A stretch of DNA of 64,000 nucleotides from Amia ocellicauda. Lineage: Eukaryota; Chordata; Actinopteri; Amiiformes; Amiidae. Below the pieces are notes generated by a model. That model saw nothing but the letters and a program-made list of their open reading frames with translations. It made no database searches and was not told the DNA's origin. This document shows, piece by piece, positions 41,039-53,028 of this stretch (position 1 is the first letter of the stretch; each line of letters opens with the position of its first letter). The DNA is taken from assembly GCF_036373705.1 (NCBI RefSeq), contig NC_089856.1, forward strand, positions 2,953,001 through 3,017,000, read 5' to 3'. The translations under genes were made by a program, and so were the position numbers.

Positions 41039-44000
41039 GGGAAGTGGGGCGACGGGTGTGTTGCCCTTTAGATAGAGCAGACAAACGATAACACTTGTAA
41101 ACGGATGCAAAACAGAGAATTTTTATTTCTGTAGTGCAAAAACAGCAGGCGATTTCAGTCCATGGCCCTGTGCCAATGAAACCTTGCTTTTCAGCAGAAA
41201 TTATACCTATCCCCATCATCCCCCAACTCAATTCAACGGAAATCGGATTGCTCAACTTTGTACTTAATTGTGCACTTCGGCTTTGGATTCAAACCTGCGT
41301 CTTATGATTTAAATGACTTATTATTGTAGACTGGGTAACAGACGAGGGAGACAAAATTAACAAATATCTGAAAATCACACAATCCCTCACCAACTATTAC
41401 AGACCACCCTCAGCCCTCTCGCGGATGCTCAAGTTTTGAAACCCAAGACTGCAATTGACCCTCTATATTTAAAGCCCCTGGAGCCGAGCCCTGGTTGACG
41501 TCACAGACCCGAAATAACAATTATCACCACTGGGCAGAGAAGCAGTTTCATCCAATGCCAGTTTTAAAGGTTGATGGCTCGTGTCCTGACTGTACTGGTG
41601 ACGCAGGAAAGATGACCACCTAAGAGTTTGGCCAGGGATGGACAACTCCAGTCCTTGAGTGCAACTGGTTACTACCTGGTAATGCCTAGAGCAATGACCT
41701 GGAGATATAAGTAACTGGTAGGAGATACATTGTGTGCCTGGTGTTGGCTTCTGTACAAGACACTGCCGATTGTGAATCCAGCAACCGGTCAAGCTGTAGG
41801 TAAAGAAAGTCTGATTTACCAGCCGAGAACAACCAACTACCTGAATATCTAACCCCCTTGCAGGCTTAATAATTACTCTTTAATGTCACTTTAACCTTGA
41901 CCACAATGCTTAGATTAGTAAACGTCTTGGCACCAAAAGCGCATCTAGATTCCATTCTCTCAGGGTAGCTTGTGGGATTGGTGCTGGGGCTGGAGGAAGC
42001 CTAACATTAAAACCAGATAAAAGGTGACGAGCAATATTGAAATATTTGCTTTTTGTTAAACTGTCTCTTTGAATTGATCTGATCCTGCAAAAAAAAGGGA
42101 ACGGGAGACAGCAGATCACCTCCGCTGGCAAGCGGTACGGTTGGTAAACAGAACCAAAGGGCACGATGTCTGTACGGACGAGACCAAAGAGAGGAGAGAA
42201 CTGCACAAGCACGTTAAAACGAAAACCAAAATCCAATAACTTTTAAAAACAGGCTCGATGTAATTCCCCTGCTTTTTTAAAAATATCATACGAGGTTTCA
42301 ATTTAAAGAGTCAAAACTAGAGTCACACGATTGCGTGGTTAGACGTGACCTAACCTTTTGAATTCTTTCATATCCGTTAGGTTTTCTGCAGCTCTAGAAT
42401 ATTTTAAATTTACCCAGAGCAGAGCGCCAAATCTCACGAGCCCACATAAGCACTGTACACTCGTTACCTGGCCATTCCTTTTCATGTGCAATGTTTCACC
42501 TGCTAACACCCCGGCACTGGGCCAGTTTCAGGTGTGTGGCACCACACCCAGAAAACACATAGCAAATCGATCTTTCCTTTTAAATGGCATTTCGCTTCTT
42601 TTCGTGTCTGTAATGTAAATAATTCACCGGCAGCACGGACAGGGTCCATGGAAGCAGAAATGTACTTAGGAGCACTAACCCAGTGTTTTATAACTCTGTT
42701 AATATTTAAACCTGAGGCACATATAACTTACTACATCTGAGAGACTGGAAACTGCAATTTGCTTGTAATTGATTACCTCCAGGAATGATACAATGTTTTA
42801 ATAGAAACTAAATTGTTTTGTTTCCAACCTTAGAGGATAATCCAGTTATGGAAAACACCTCTTGGTTTTTCGAGTTATTTCTTAGTAAATCCCCCTAAGA
42901 GGATGCCGGCCAGGGCTTTTGCAGTGCAGTCTCAGGATAGCCGAGTGATGCAACCCAGTTGGGATTCTGCCATGATGCAAAGCAAAACAGCAACTACTCC
43001 ACACTAGTGTTACAAAAGATGGCCCCGTTATTCCCCTTATTTCAGGTGGGATGTTTCCAGTCAATAACTTACTGCTCTGTCATCGGTCTCTCAGCATATA
43101 AAGCAATGCAAATTAAAGCTCAGGTTCAGAAGCTGAGAAGTTTATAGTTATGGACGGGAAAAGTTGGAAAAGATAGTAGAAATGTCGTAAATCCAAATCA
43201 TCCACTATTGGATAAGAGATCTTCTCAACTATGCTCGCTGATGGTCAGATATGGGTGAGGACAGTATCTTACTGAGCTCAAAGCAATGAGGGAGAGTCAG
43301 GAATGCTTGTCTTCGTATCCCCCTGCCTCCTATAATTCCCCCGGCCTCACCGGCCTGGCAGCACCGAAACACTGGCCATTTAACGCCGTGTGGATGGACT
43401 GCCACACCTCGCCAAACAAAGCTTTCTTCTCTGGGCATCAGCAGATGGGAAAGCATGCAGAACTTCAGGTTTCTCCGCTATCGTCAGATGTGTTGCTTAA
43501 CAGGACATTCCAACGGGCCGTGCCGATCGCACCCCCCACCCCAAGGGCTTCAGGGCAGCGTCAGACACTGACATTTCATTTGGGGAGGGAGTAATGATCA
43601 TTTAAAAAAAAAGGCACAAATTTATACACAAAGAAAAATTAAGAAAAGGAAACAAAGATGAGAAGTCGTCCCTCAATCATAATCTTATGAAAGTAAAAAG
43701 AGGAACTGAGATCTTTACATCATTATGTGCTTTCAAGGATCAGAAACTGAACAGGAAATTATAATATAACTCCAGTCTCTATAAATCATTTGTTACAACT
43801 CCAGGTTATTCAATACAGTGGGCATTTAATGCTCAATCGCAGTGTTGAAGCACACAGCTGGGATATTGGACATGTGGAAATAGCTGCATCGGTATTTGCA
43901 AAGGTTTTTCTTTTCTTATTCTGTTTGAACGTGACCTGCAAAGGTAAGGCAGCCGTGCAGCACGTTTATCAAACATGTTGAGAGAAAAGTCAGTCTGCAG

Positions 44001-45429
44001 ACCACAAAATGGCCTCTGCTAACATTGCAAGCTGGTGAATAGTATAGCACTCATTTAAGCTAAAATGCATGGGTTTACGGTTTTTATTAGTAATATTATC
44101 AAGTGAGTATATAACGCTACAGTGTGATTTACTTATTAACGGGTTATTACGTCATAAACCAACAGGAATGTAAAAGGAAAGTTCGACTATCCGTGCGTCA
44201 CCTAGATAACATTTATAGGTTTTCATTTCCATTTGTAGAAACGGATACTGTTTTTCCGGACTTATTTCAGAGCAGCAATGTCAGCGCACAGCACCGACAT
44301 CCACAGATCAACGGCGCCGAGCTGACGGCCATGGCGGCCCGCCGCGCCCAGCCCGGCCTCCACCCGCCTGCAGCCGTGACGTCACGCCGGTCGTGCCGTT
44401 CATTGTTCGCTTCGCTCCGATTCGGCTGAAGGATCTCATGTTGCCGGAGCAGCCAATCAGAGGCTCGTCCCATTCATACCGGCACGACTTGCAACAAATA
44501 AGACAAGTATAGCCGCTACACTATGACACCCCCGCCGCCCGTCCTTGCCGACAACGCAAAGGCACAATTTTTACCACAGCAGGGAACATCCAACAAGTTA
44601 TTTTAGAAATGCACGTCAGCTATTGGTTCCAGAAGGCGACGTTTAAAATATTACTACATCAACGCCCACTCCAGCACCCACCCTCACCCGGCACAGTGGG
44701 ATTTAACATGTACAGGCTGTGGCAGATATTGCATGTGGAATAAGAGCGGTACAGGAGAAGGTGCGGTTGAAAAATGTGTCACTTTACATTAAAATAGTCA
44801 CATTCGTCGATTGCACTTCTGTGCATTTGTACAGAAGGAAACATCCATGCTTGTCCATTCAAACAATGCATTTTATTTTTTTGAATGGCCAAATTGTTCA
44901 CAAAATACAGCAGCACACAAAGCGCACTTGCCCTTCATCGGATCGCATTCCTTCGAGATAATTGCGGAAAGTTACCATTGCAAGATGCTGCATGTGCTGG
45001 AGCTCCCCTTTGCAGTGAAATAATGAGCCCGAACTCAACCTACACCTCGACCGAATCAAAAGCTAAAATACTCTCAATGACTCCTGAACCTCCCCGGCTT
45101 CTTCCTGACCACTGGGGGGTCCAGCCCATTCCTCCCCTCTACTACTGCAGCCATATCAGTTACAACTCGAGTGATAAACACAGCGCAGATACAACACAAG
45201 GCAGTCCCTCGTCTGCTGGATACAAAGTACCGGTTGTACATTGTATCCAGCATCCAAACACACAGGCTGCGGCCAGCGCGATGGATGAGAAGCAGCACAT
45301 ATTGGATCAGACACACACACGTCTGTATGGAGACTTACGCGTGTGGAGGAGACCGGCGCTGAACACCACTATGCATCCCAGCAGCTGAAGCGCCATCCCC
45401 GGGGTCTGCGGGCGAGCGAGGGCGAGCAT
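32746..45429 (-). CDS. ldlr: Low-density lipoprotein receptor
   Basis: Cell-surface receptor for LDL endocytosis. Eighteen exons: 45339-45429, 38298-38420, 38069-38191, 37511-37888, 36903-37025, 36660-36782, 36368-36487, 35917-36042, 35633-35804, 35299-35526, 35051-35169, 34803-34942, 34542-34683, 33981-34133, 33651-33848, 33196-33273, 32910-33073, 32746-32781 (2637 nt, 878 aa plus stop). Domains: signal peptide; seven Cys-rich LDL-A repeats (exons 2-6, three in exon 4) with CDG..DC..GSDE calcium motifs; EGF-A, EGF-B; six-bladed YWTD propeller (exons 9-13); EGF-C; Thr/Pro-rich O-glycosylation stretch; one membrane helix; tail with the clathrin signal FDNPVY. Most exon lengths equal my recollection of the human gene. 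A second in-frame ATG at 45394-45396 could also serve as start and sits closer to the hydrophobic core. Confidence 0.97.
35558..35616. repeat. 15-bp minisatellite in ldlr intron 9
   Basis: Four tandem units of 'gcaccgagcggaggg' type lie within the short intron between exons 9 and 10. Copies are nearly identical. Confidence 0.9.
37100..37386. repeat. Copy of the dispersed inverted-repeat family in ldlr intron 4
   Basis: The right part reads 'ttcaattaagggttcaatta', then 'gctcagttggaataaaaacc', 'agcagggtaggggctcctcc' and 'aggaccagag'. The left part is 'caggggttcccatcccta' leading into 'attacttaattgaag'. The arms are inverted relative to each other. Confidence 0.65.
39568..39782. repeat. Duplicated 99-bp unit with (GA)n arrays in ldlr intron 1
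   Basis: (GA)n runs lie at 39568-39616, 39668-39715 and about 39767-39782. They are separated by two near-identical blocks containing 'gaggcgggggatgaattggc' and 'gtttgagtttaaacagagac'. Unit period is 99 bp. ORFs here are repeat artefacts. Confidence 0.9.
40994..41038. repeat. (GA)n microsatellite in ldlr intron 1
   Basis: About 20 uninterrupted GA units ending in 'gacggg'. Confidence 0.9.
44270..44480. promoter_or_regulatory. CpG-rich island with CRE and CCAAT box inside ldlr intron 1
   Basis: A short CpG-rich block stands out from AT-rich intron. It holds a palindromic TGACGTCA cyclic-AMP response element (44377-44384) and a CCAAT box in 'agccaatcag' (44451-44460). It lies about 0.9 kb downstream of ldlr exon 1. 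It could be an intronic enhancer or a cryptic promoter on either strand. No transcript is visible from sequence. Confidence 0.5.
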
Positions 45430-45720
45430 GTCGGGGTTTCTTCTTATTCCTGTAAACGCGGCAGTGTGTCGACGGGGGCAACGCAACGCTCAGCTCAGAT
45501 CAGCTCAGATCAGATCAGTGCGTCTGTCTCTCCAAACCCCTGTTGCGGTGCCGTCGGTGTCAATGCGCACATTGGGGGGCTCACCCCGAGCATTTGAGCG
45601 AGGGGGCGTGCTCCTCGCGGTGGTGTGATTTTTGAAAGTGCTCAGCATCACGCTGTGGGCGGGGCTTCACAGCGCACCATATTAGCGCACAGCCGCTGTA
45701 ACGCTTTCGTGGCCGGGAGG
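45430..45720 (-). promoter_or_regulatory. ldlr proximal promoter with sterol-response-like element and GC boxes
   Basis: In gene sense the order is a GC box 'gccccgccc' (about 45656-45664), then AAAAATCACACCACCGC with an ATCACACCAC core (45620-45629), then 'cacgccccctc' (45599-45609), and the ATG at 45429. Human LDLR has Sp1 repeat 1, SRE-1 (ATCACCCCAC) in repeat 2 and Sp1 repeat 3 in the same order at a similar distance. The core differs from the human SRE by one base. This implies SREBP plus Sp1 control of cholesterol uptake (inference). Confidence 0.75.
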
Positions 45721-45734
45721 ATCAGGATGCTGTA

Positions 45735-45980
45735 GATCAGGGCTGTCCCACGCCAGTCCCGGGGGGTGCGGTGTCTGCTGGTTCTCCTCTAAAACTGTCA
45801 TACATTATATATGTTTATAGACGAATCTTACAATGTGTTGATGACTCAAGAGTCTGGAGAGACGGGTTCAATTCACTCAGTTAATTGCTTAATTAGATTC
45901 ATTAAAGAGCCAAGAGCTGGACTGGAAAAAAAAACTCTGCGGCCCCCCAGGACTGGAGTCTGACGCCCCTCCGATAGTCT
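45735..45980. repeat. Copy of the dispersed inverted-repeat family upstream of ldlr
   Basis: Family landmarks are the left end 'cagtcccggggggtgcggtg', then 'gctggttctcctc', the core 'ttaattgcttaattagattc', then 'gagctggactgg' and the right end 'cggccccccaggactggagt'. It begins about 80 bp beyond the distal ldlr GC box. Confidence 0.6.
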
Positions 45981-48900
45981 GTAAACTAGGGAAGCTGAAG
46001 CAGCCTTTACCCTCAATTACTCAATTCCGGGCCAATGGGGTTAACTTAATTTAAAAATACGCTTATCTAACACACCATTTTAACATAACAGTTTGAGAAA
46101 GGGGTGACTTATCACAGCTATTATTGCTTGAAAAATACATGTAATAATAATAATAATAATATAATGTATGATATGTATTAACTACAACTTGGGGGAGAAG
46201 AAATCCAGACATTTACATCTGATATGATAAATGGCGGTCCGCCTTCTTTTAGTCATATCAAAAGAAAGGAATCCCTGCACATTTGTTGGGAAATGGGGTT
46301 GTAGCCGGATCCCTGTGCCAGCTGATACCCGCCGGCCTGTGACGTGTGACAGGAGCGACCAACCCCCTCATTGCGTCACACAACCATCCACGCATTTTAC
46401 ACTGAATAATAATAATAATAATAACACAGGATTTTAAACCCACTGTTTTCACTGCAGCCTACACCAGCCGTCTATGGTAGACATTGATTTAATATATCCT
46501 TCCGTGCTGATGTATGCATGGATGTATATTTTAAACAGATGATTCATATTTGGTGACATATAGAAGTCTTAATTGGATAAACTGGCCAAAGCAACTAGAC
46601 ATTGCGCATTGTACACTGTACACGTCCGCCGCGCTGTGCGGATCGGTTCCCCCTGTCCAGCTGTTCTGTACATCAGATAAACACGTCACATCTGCATCCA
46701 GTAACCCCCCCTGAGCGCCACAGTGATGCTGACCTGCTCGTCACCCCGCCGTGCTGTGGAGGCTCGATCTCCCGGGACTGACTGCGCAGGGGCCGCAACA
46801 CACTGGGATACAATCAGTCCGATTTAGAGGAGACGTTTGCCATCGCATCCCACCCTGAAACGGACCTCGAAATATTCTGAATCCTAGCCACGAGTGTGTG
46901 TGTGTGTGTGGGGGGGGGGTGCAGAGAAGAGGAATTGCATTACAGTTTCAGACATAAAATGACAGTGATATGATTGTTCATTTTTATTTTGGGGAATTAA
47001 CTATATAAACATTTGCATTTGAAGGGGGGACAAAATCATGCTCTGCTATAATAGACACAGGTGCCAGTCACAGCTGTGTACAGTGATGAAAAGAAGAAGA
47101 AAAAAGGTCATTTGTTTTGAAAAGCCTCGACTGAAGGGCTGAGAAAACAGCGGCTGAAGAGAAAGGGGAAGACGTCCGCATCTGCCAAACACAGATCCTT
47201 CCAGCAGTGCAATCTTGACTTTAGCTCACCACACATGGGGACGGGCCGGGTCTCGAGCCCCGCGTTGCCCAGCCCGGGTACAGGCGCATCCCTGTGTCTG
47301 CTGGTTGCCTAGTGAGCCGGCCGCTCTCCACCTGCCTCAGCAACAGACAAGTCTGAAATAGGACCGGCTTCATCAAGGACTCAATTAAGAGCTCGGCGGG
47401 AACCAAACCCCCACAGACACAGGGCTCCTCCAGGACCAGGCCTGGGACCCGCTGCTCTCCTGTCGCCGAGTTTGAAAACTACAAGGCCCACGATGCACCT
47501 GGACAGCCTTCACACTGAACCCAGGGACAGCGCGGCTGCCGTGTCCGTCATAATCCTGCGTCAGGCTTCTCGATGGAGACCGGCTGCTTCATCTCCCCTG
47601 GGCAAGGCTGTGCTACTCTCACCCTGGAGCCGCAAGGACGGTCAAGGCTGATGTGTGTGTATGTGGGGGGGGGGTCTTACAGCACTCGCCTCCCTGCATT
47701 GACGCATACTTCATAACCAGACCTTCCAGGAAATTACTGAACTCACCAGAAATGTCTTCCCAGAACATTTTTTGGAAAAACCCATCAAACTGCCCAGGTC
47801 TCGACCTCCTGGGAAAATGGAAACCAATTTTCTCCGCTGAGAATAATCCTGAATTGCAAAGAAAGCAGGATTCAGGCTGCTTAAAATAAGACTATGCATT
47901 GTTTATTTATACATGCTTTCTGACACACGTGGCTGTTAGAATTAATGACGGTCAGTAAGAGATGAAAGAAACTCCCATCGCCAGACCCTCTCAGTTTATA
48001 TTGTAACTGCAGTGCAGCCATAGGTGAAAATTTGAGCAAAGAGACGCACAAGCCCTGAAGATGATTTGTGTATGGATGATAACGCACAACCCCTCTCTCC
48101 GGCGCTTGTTTAGAGTAAATACAACTGAAAAAAGCTTTGTTGATAAAGTGGACATGACCACTTCTGTATTTTCCCATAACGAGGTTGGCGACCACAATGG
48201 AGTGACAACCACAAGCTCGGTCTGTTCCTCCTCTACACACACCTGAACGATTACCTTCATCCTGGAGGACATGATGGGTTTCATCTCCATTGAGCACTTC
48301 ATCGAAACTAATGATAACTGTCGTATTTCAACCCTCCTGTTTTCAGCTCTGAAGCCGGGGCAGATGTGTCAGGCCAGTAGGCGGCCACAGCTGGGGGCTG
48401 GAGTGAAAACCAGGAAGCACATAGGATGTAGTTAACAAGATATCGGCCCACTACAGGCCATTCGTGACTCCTGGACTGTTCAGCAAAGTAAATATCAATA
48501 TCATTCACTGTGTCCCTTCCCTCCCTACACAAACACACTCATTTTATCTCGCTACACCTTCCCTTCTCCACCCAGCCATGCAATCTTAACACTACGGATC
48601 TCCAGAGGGAAACCCTACAGAAGGAAACACGAGAAGGAAGTCCAAAGTGTGCTCCTGCCCCGTCAGACCCGTGTGTGCGAGCGAGTGAGCAGTTAACAGG
48701 CTGCCGAAGGTGTCCAAGCTCGCCTCGCGCGTTTCCTTGCCCGAGCTTCAAACCAGATGGCCTTGCGATTGCCTTCAGACATCAGAGGAGAGATCTGGCA
48801 GCTCAATCAGGGAGAAGGTTGGATCCCAGTGCCAAGCCTTGAACCTGTGCTGCAGCACCAACGTCACAGCCGACAGACTTCCCCTCGGCCGAGGACAGCC

Positions 48901-51340
48901 ACACTGCCAGGGCTGTCCGCCAATCGCAATGGCTTTGTGATTTAAACATTCATGACACTGTAAAAACACTAGCTGTGCCACTTATAGCAAATTTTATGAC
49001 CACCAGCACATTTAGATTTTTTTGTCTTTATAACATTTTTGCTTGCTTGACACAAGGTCGGGAGATTGCGTTAAATACGTTTAAATACTGTATACATTTA
49101 CTACAGCAGGGCCTACTAGTTCAGTAGCCTGCTATACAATGCCTTATTAAGTACTTTTGGATGTTTTGCATCTAAAATAGCCTGGAAATAAGCATCATAC
49201 TTAAAATAAAACCCTTGAATTTACATCAGATATCTCATGGAAGTTTTTAATTATTTTGTATTTTCATAAATATCCCCACTATCCCGCCAGTTTTGCCACA
49301 ACGTTCTTACCAGGCTGTATACCAGGAACTGACTGTGTTAATATTAATAACAATAATAATGTCAATCAGAGTCCAGGGGGGTAGACTCTGAATCAAGCAC
49401 TCTTCCTGCAGAGAGGTTTACAGTTTACTCTCTCCAATGAGTGATTGATCACTAGGTTACATCAATAAGACAAAACAGGATCAACTCAAGAGGAGAGATC
49501 ATTGAAACCAAAGCAATACTGGGAGCCCCAAGGCTTGCCGGTTTTGACAGGGAGTCTCTTCTCCCGTTGGGAAGATACCAGCAGCCGTGCTGTGCTGACT
49601 GCCCCTGTCTTTTTGTGATCTCTGTCTCCTCGCCATCGACCATTACAGAGGACCTCTCCGGTCACAGCTGGTGGATTTGCAATTGAAATGGGTGTCTTTG
49701 CATCGTCGATCTGATGGAGCGGACCGTCCAAACCACGCAGCTCCACGCTGACCCACTTACGTGCCAAGAGCTACCTAAACCCCCGGGCCAACCCATAACA
49801 CATCGTATTAGACCCACAAATAACATGTTGACAGCTGTTATCTCTGCCAATCAGCATATCTGCTCCTCCAACTTTATTTGCCCCCCTGCAAGCTCATATA
49901 TGACAGCGCCCTGTCCTGTACATGTATGTTGTGCTGTTTTTACCCTGCTTTACAGTATTTGAGGAAATACACAACCGTCCGGCTGCACTGCGCCCCGAGT
50001 GAAAACGTGCATCTTCAGACACATGCCCCGCTCTGTCAAACCCACAGAGCTCTTGCGATGCAAACTGGATAGGGGAGACTGAAGCGCCACCCCTGACTCT
50101 TGTTGTGTTTTCGTGGCTCAGAGAGGGAGGGATCGGGCTGCACAGCTATGCCAGGAATGTGGAACATTGCAGCGTGGACTCACAGCCGCGGAAAACGAGG
50201 AGTCACTTGGTGAGACACACACACACACACACCCTTCCGCTCACAATGGAGTGAGCACATGCATTGTTTGAGGTCGCGCTCCTTCCTGTTCTGTGTTGAC
50301 ATTGTTCCTGAATCACCGCCGGCCCTCCCATCACACCATGGCTTGAGCCTGCCCCTTTCCACTCCGTTAGACTCTCCCACTGCTCTCCTGTGATTGGCTC
50401 AGAGCAGCACGAGCTGTCCAAAGAAACATGCACATTCCAGAGCTTCCTTTCCTTGAGTACACACACATACACACACACGCTCCCCCCCGGGTCAGAGTTG
50501 AGAAATTCCCATATGATCTTCCTTCAGTGTTCTGCCAGGATTGAATTAAAGTAGACCAGCGCTGTCCCCCCTCAATCAGACCTCAGGACCCCGGTGTCCC
50601 CTGTCCTCCCTCACCCTGCTGTATCACAAAACCAAAGCATTAAATAAGTAATGTACTCTTTCACAATTCCCTGTCTAATTAAACTCTCCGTTTCTCATTC
50701 TCTGACCTTAAAGAATCTGCAAACAGCTAAGAACAACAACAGTTTGGAAAGGGTTCTCACAACCAGGTCAAACGAAGGAACTGAAAACCCAGATGGGCAT
50801 CATTTATTTATTTATTTATTTATTTATTTACTAGCAATCTGTCACAAAAGCTGGGAGGAAGGACAACTGGCGCTGAAAATGTTCTGTTTCCTGCTTCAGA
50901 CACCTCACCTCGGGCCAACAGAACACCACCAGGATAAACTGGCACAGCAAGAGAGTCGGGCTCGTTACCCTGTCCCCAAACGACACCATCCTGCGAAGGA
51001 TGGGTCTTGCTCCGGCGCCCGTCTCCATGGGCGTCGTTCTCGGTGCGGATCGGCCGCCAGAGAGGGCGGGAAAGGGGCGATTCCCACAGTGGCCTTGGAG
51101 TTAGGAGGATCTGCCGAGGATCAAGGCCACTCTGAGGCGCAGATAAAGTGTTGCCTTTGGAGAAGAACAAATGAGTTTATGAGGGGAGTGTGTGGCAAGA
51201 TCCTGAGAGGGCAATCTTGGTCTGTGAACATCGAGAGAGAGAGAGCGGTGATTCGTACAATTAGATTAGAGACTCCCCGAGCTGTTAAGGGCGCCAATAA
51301 CATAATAGGAAGTGAGTGCCTGGGTCTCGGGATGGAGTGA
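45981..51340. other. Intergenic DNA between smarca4 and ldlr, no gene seen
   Basis: No exon resembling a known protein was found. Simple repeats are (AAT)n at 46143-46160 and 46405-46423, (GT)n at 46896-46911, (CA)n at 50216-50232 and (TTTA)n at about 50801-50831. A further partial inverted-repeat-family copy occupies about 47330-47465. Confidence 0.5.
47330..47465. repeat. Partial copy of the dispersed inverted-repeat family
   Basis: It contains 'actcaattaagagctcggcg', 'ggaaccaaacc' and 'gggctcctccaggaccaggc', matching the right half of the element at 37100-37386. Confidence 0.6.
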
Positions 51341-51358
51341 AGACAGGAGTGCAGGTTC

Positions 51359-51478
51359 AGAAGAAAAACACAAGGATCACACGTTTCTACCACATCTTCA
51401 AAATACGTGTTTGTGCTGTCCGGGACGGACGTATTTTGAAGATGTGGTAGAAACGTGCGATCCTTGTGTTTTTCTTCT
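51359..51478. repeat. Near-perfect inverted repeat, 50-bp arms, 20-nt loop
   Basis: The left arm (51359-51408) and right arm (51429-51478) are reverse complements at 49 of 50 positions, including 'ctaccacatcttcaaaatac'. The spacer is 'gtttgtgctgtccgggacgg'. The arms are not part of any coding frame. Confidence 0.95.
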
Positions 51479-52082
51479 ACCCAAATTGGCCCCTTATTTG
51501 TATATTTGAAATATTATTTTACAGGTTTCAACATATAAAACATGGGTACAGACCGCACACCGAAACGCATTTCACACACATCCGCAACACGTGGAATCAC
51601 GTGCTTCTCTGTTGTCATGCTTTGCCCTGTCATCTCTCACATGCCTCTCTCCTCATCCCCAACACACCAGCCCACATTCCTGCCTCGATACGAACACAGT
51701 CGCCCACTGTCCTCACGTCGAGTGATCCGAGGTCACGTGGCCGGGAAGACGCTCGCACCCGTGGGCAGGACGTCTCCCCGGCACTCCCTAAATGTCCATG
51801 TCGACCACCCCGGAGCGTCAACATTTCCCGAATCCTACCGCCGAGGCATCAGGAAGGAACGCGGGGCCGTAATGTCCTCGGTGCGGATGATTGACACGTG
51901 TTGTTTAGACACACAATACGGATACGGCGCGGCCCAGTTTATCTCCTGGAGGGGACTTTCCCGCAAACTCACACACGCCGATCGAAGGGGAAAGGCATTC
52001 ACCTCGCTTGTTACAGTAATGACCCGTAACTCTGGATGATTTGACTCATGCTTTAGCAGGGCTGCTGGGAAACAGGATGAGC

Positions 52083-52212
52083 ACAGAGAGAGAGAGAGAG
52101 ACAGACAGAGAGATACAGAGAAAGACCATGAGAGACAGACAGAGACAGACCATGAGAGACAGAGACAGACAGAGAGACAAACCATGAGTGACAGACAGAC
52201 ATTGAGAGACAG
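52083..52212. repeat. Purine-rich minisatellite
   Basis: Irregular units of 'gagacagacagagacagacc' with recurring 'catgagagacagacag' spacers. Composition is similar to the ap1m2 intron 6 tract. Confidence 0.85.
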
Positions 52213-52974
52213 AGATCCTATGGACTCACAGCCCCTTCTCAAGCTCTGTTATTTCACTGTGGAATACAGTTAAATTTATTTTTAAGCGGTAAGCGTTGAT
52301 CGGGGCAGAACTGTCGTGAAACGGGTATTGGAAGCAGGTTACGAGAGAGGGGAGGGAACCACGAACAGCACAGAATCACACACTCCGCATTTCACAACAA
52401 AAAGCTCCAGTTTCCGTTTCCCTAATCTCAGCAGGGAGGAGCACGTGAGGAGGACGGCGCAGCTTTGTCCCCCACTTCAAAGTGGAGAGACTCTGAACAT
52501 CTACACCGAGTTGGGGGGACTGATACCTCTTTCGACATATATGACCTCACTGTGTAGCAACTGTCCATGTGAGCAGGCAGTGACAGTGTAAAATCCGAGG
52601 AAGTGAGAAAGGATTTGCCTCGTGTGTTTTTTTTCTTTTTTTAAGCCCTTCCTCTTCAAACGAGATGTAATCCAGTGCAGACCTGGGAAACGCACATCAC
52701 TTCCTCCTTCAGCTGGCAGCGGGGCGACCTGATCCACATCTCACCTCCACTGCACCTTCCTGTGGATTTCAATGGCCTTCCTCCCTGATCACACAACTAC
52801 AGAACCCTGTGTGATTTCAGTTACACAGCTTACACACAGGGAAACAAAATAGATATCTGCAATAATAAATACAAATCACAAAGCACAAAATGGAGAAGAC
52901 ACAAACACACCACTACCTGGCATACTTTAACTATTTATCTGATATAATATACCGTCCCACACCACGGTATTTGG

Positions 52975-53028
52975 AATACTGTAGGCAAACAGGAGAACAG
53001 TGCAGTTCTCCTGTTTGCCTACAGTATT
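52975..53028. repeat. Perfect 24-bp hairpin with 6-nt loop
   Basis: Arms 52975-52998 and 53005-53028 are exact reverse complements ('ctgtaggcaaacaggagaac' forms the inner left arm) around loop 'agtgca'. An 8-bp direct repeat, GTATTTGG, occurs at 52967-52974 and 53024-53031. Confidence 0.9.

Noticed and set aside
51359-51478. Calling the 50-bp-arm hairpin a microRNA gene
   Set aside because: Arms are longer and more perfect than usual animal pre-miRNAs, the seed is not recognised, and a foldback or artefact is equally likely. Kept as a finding, not as an ncRNA feature.
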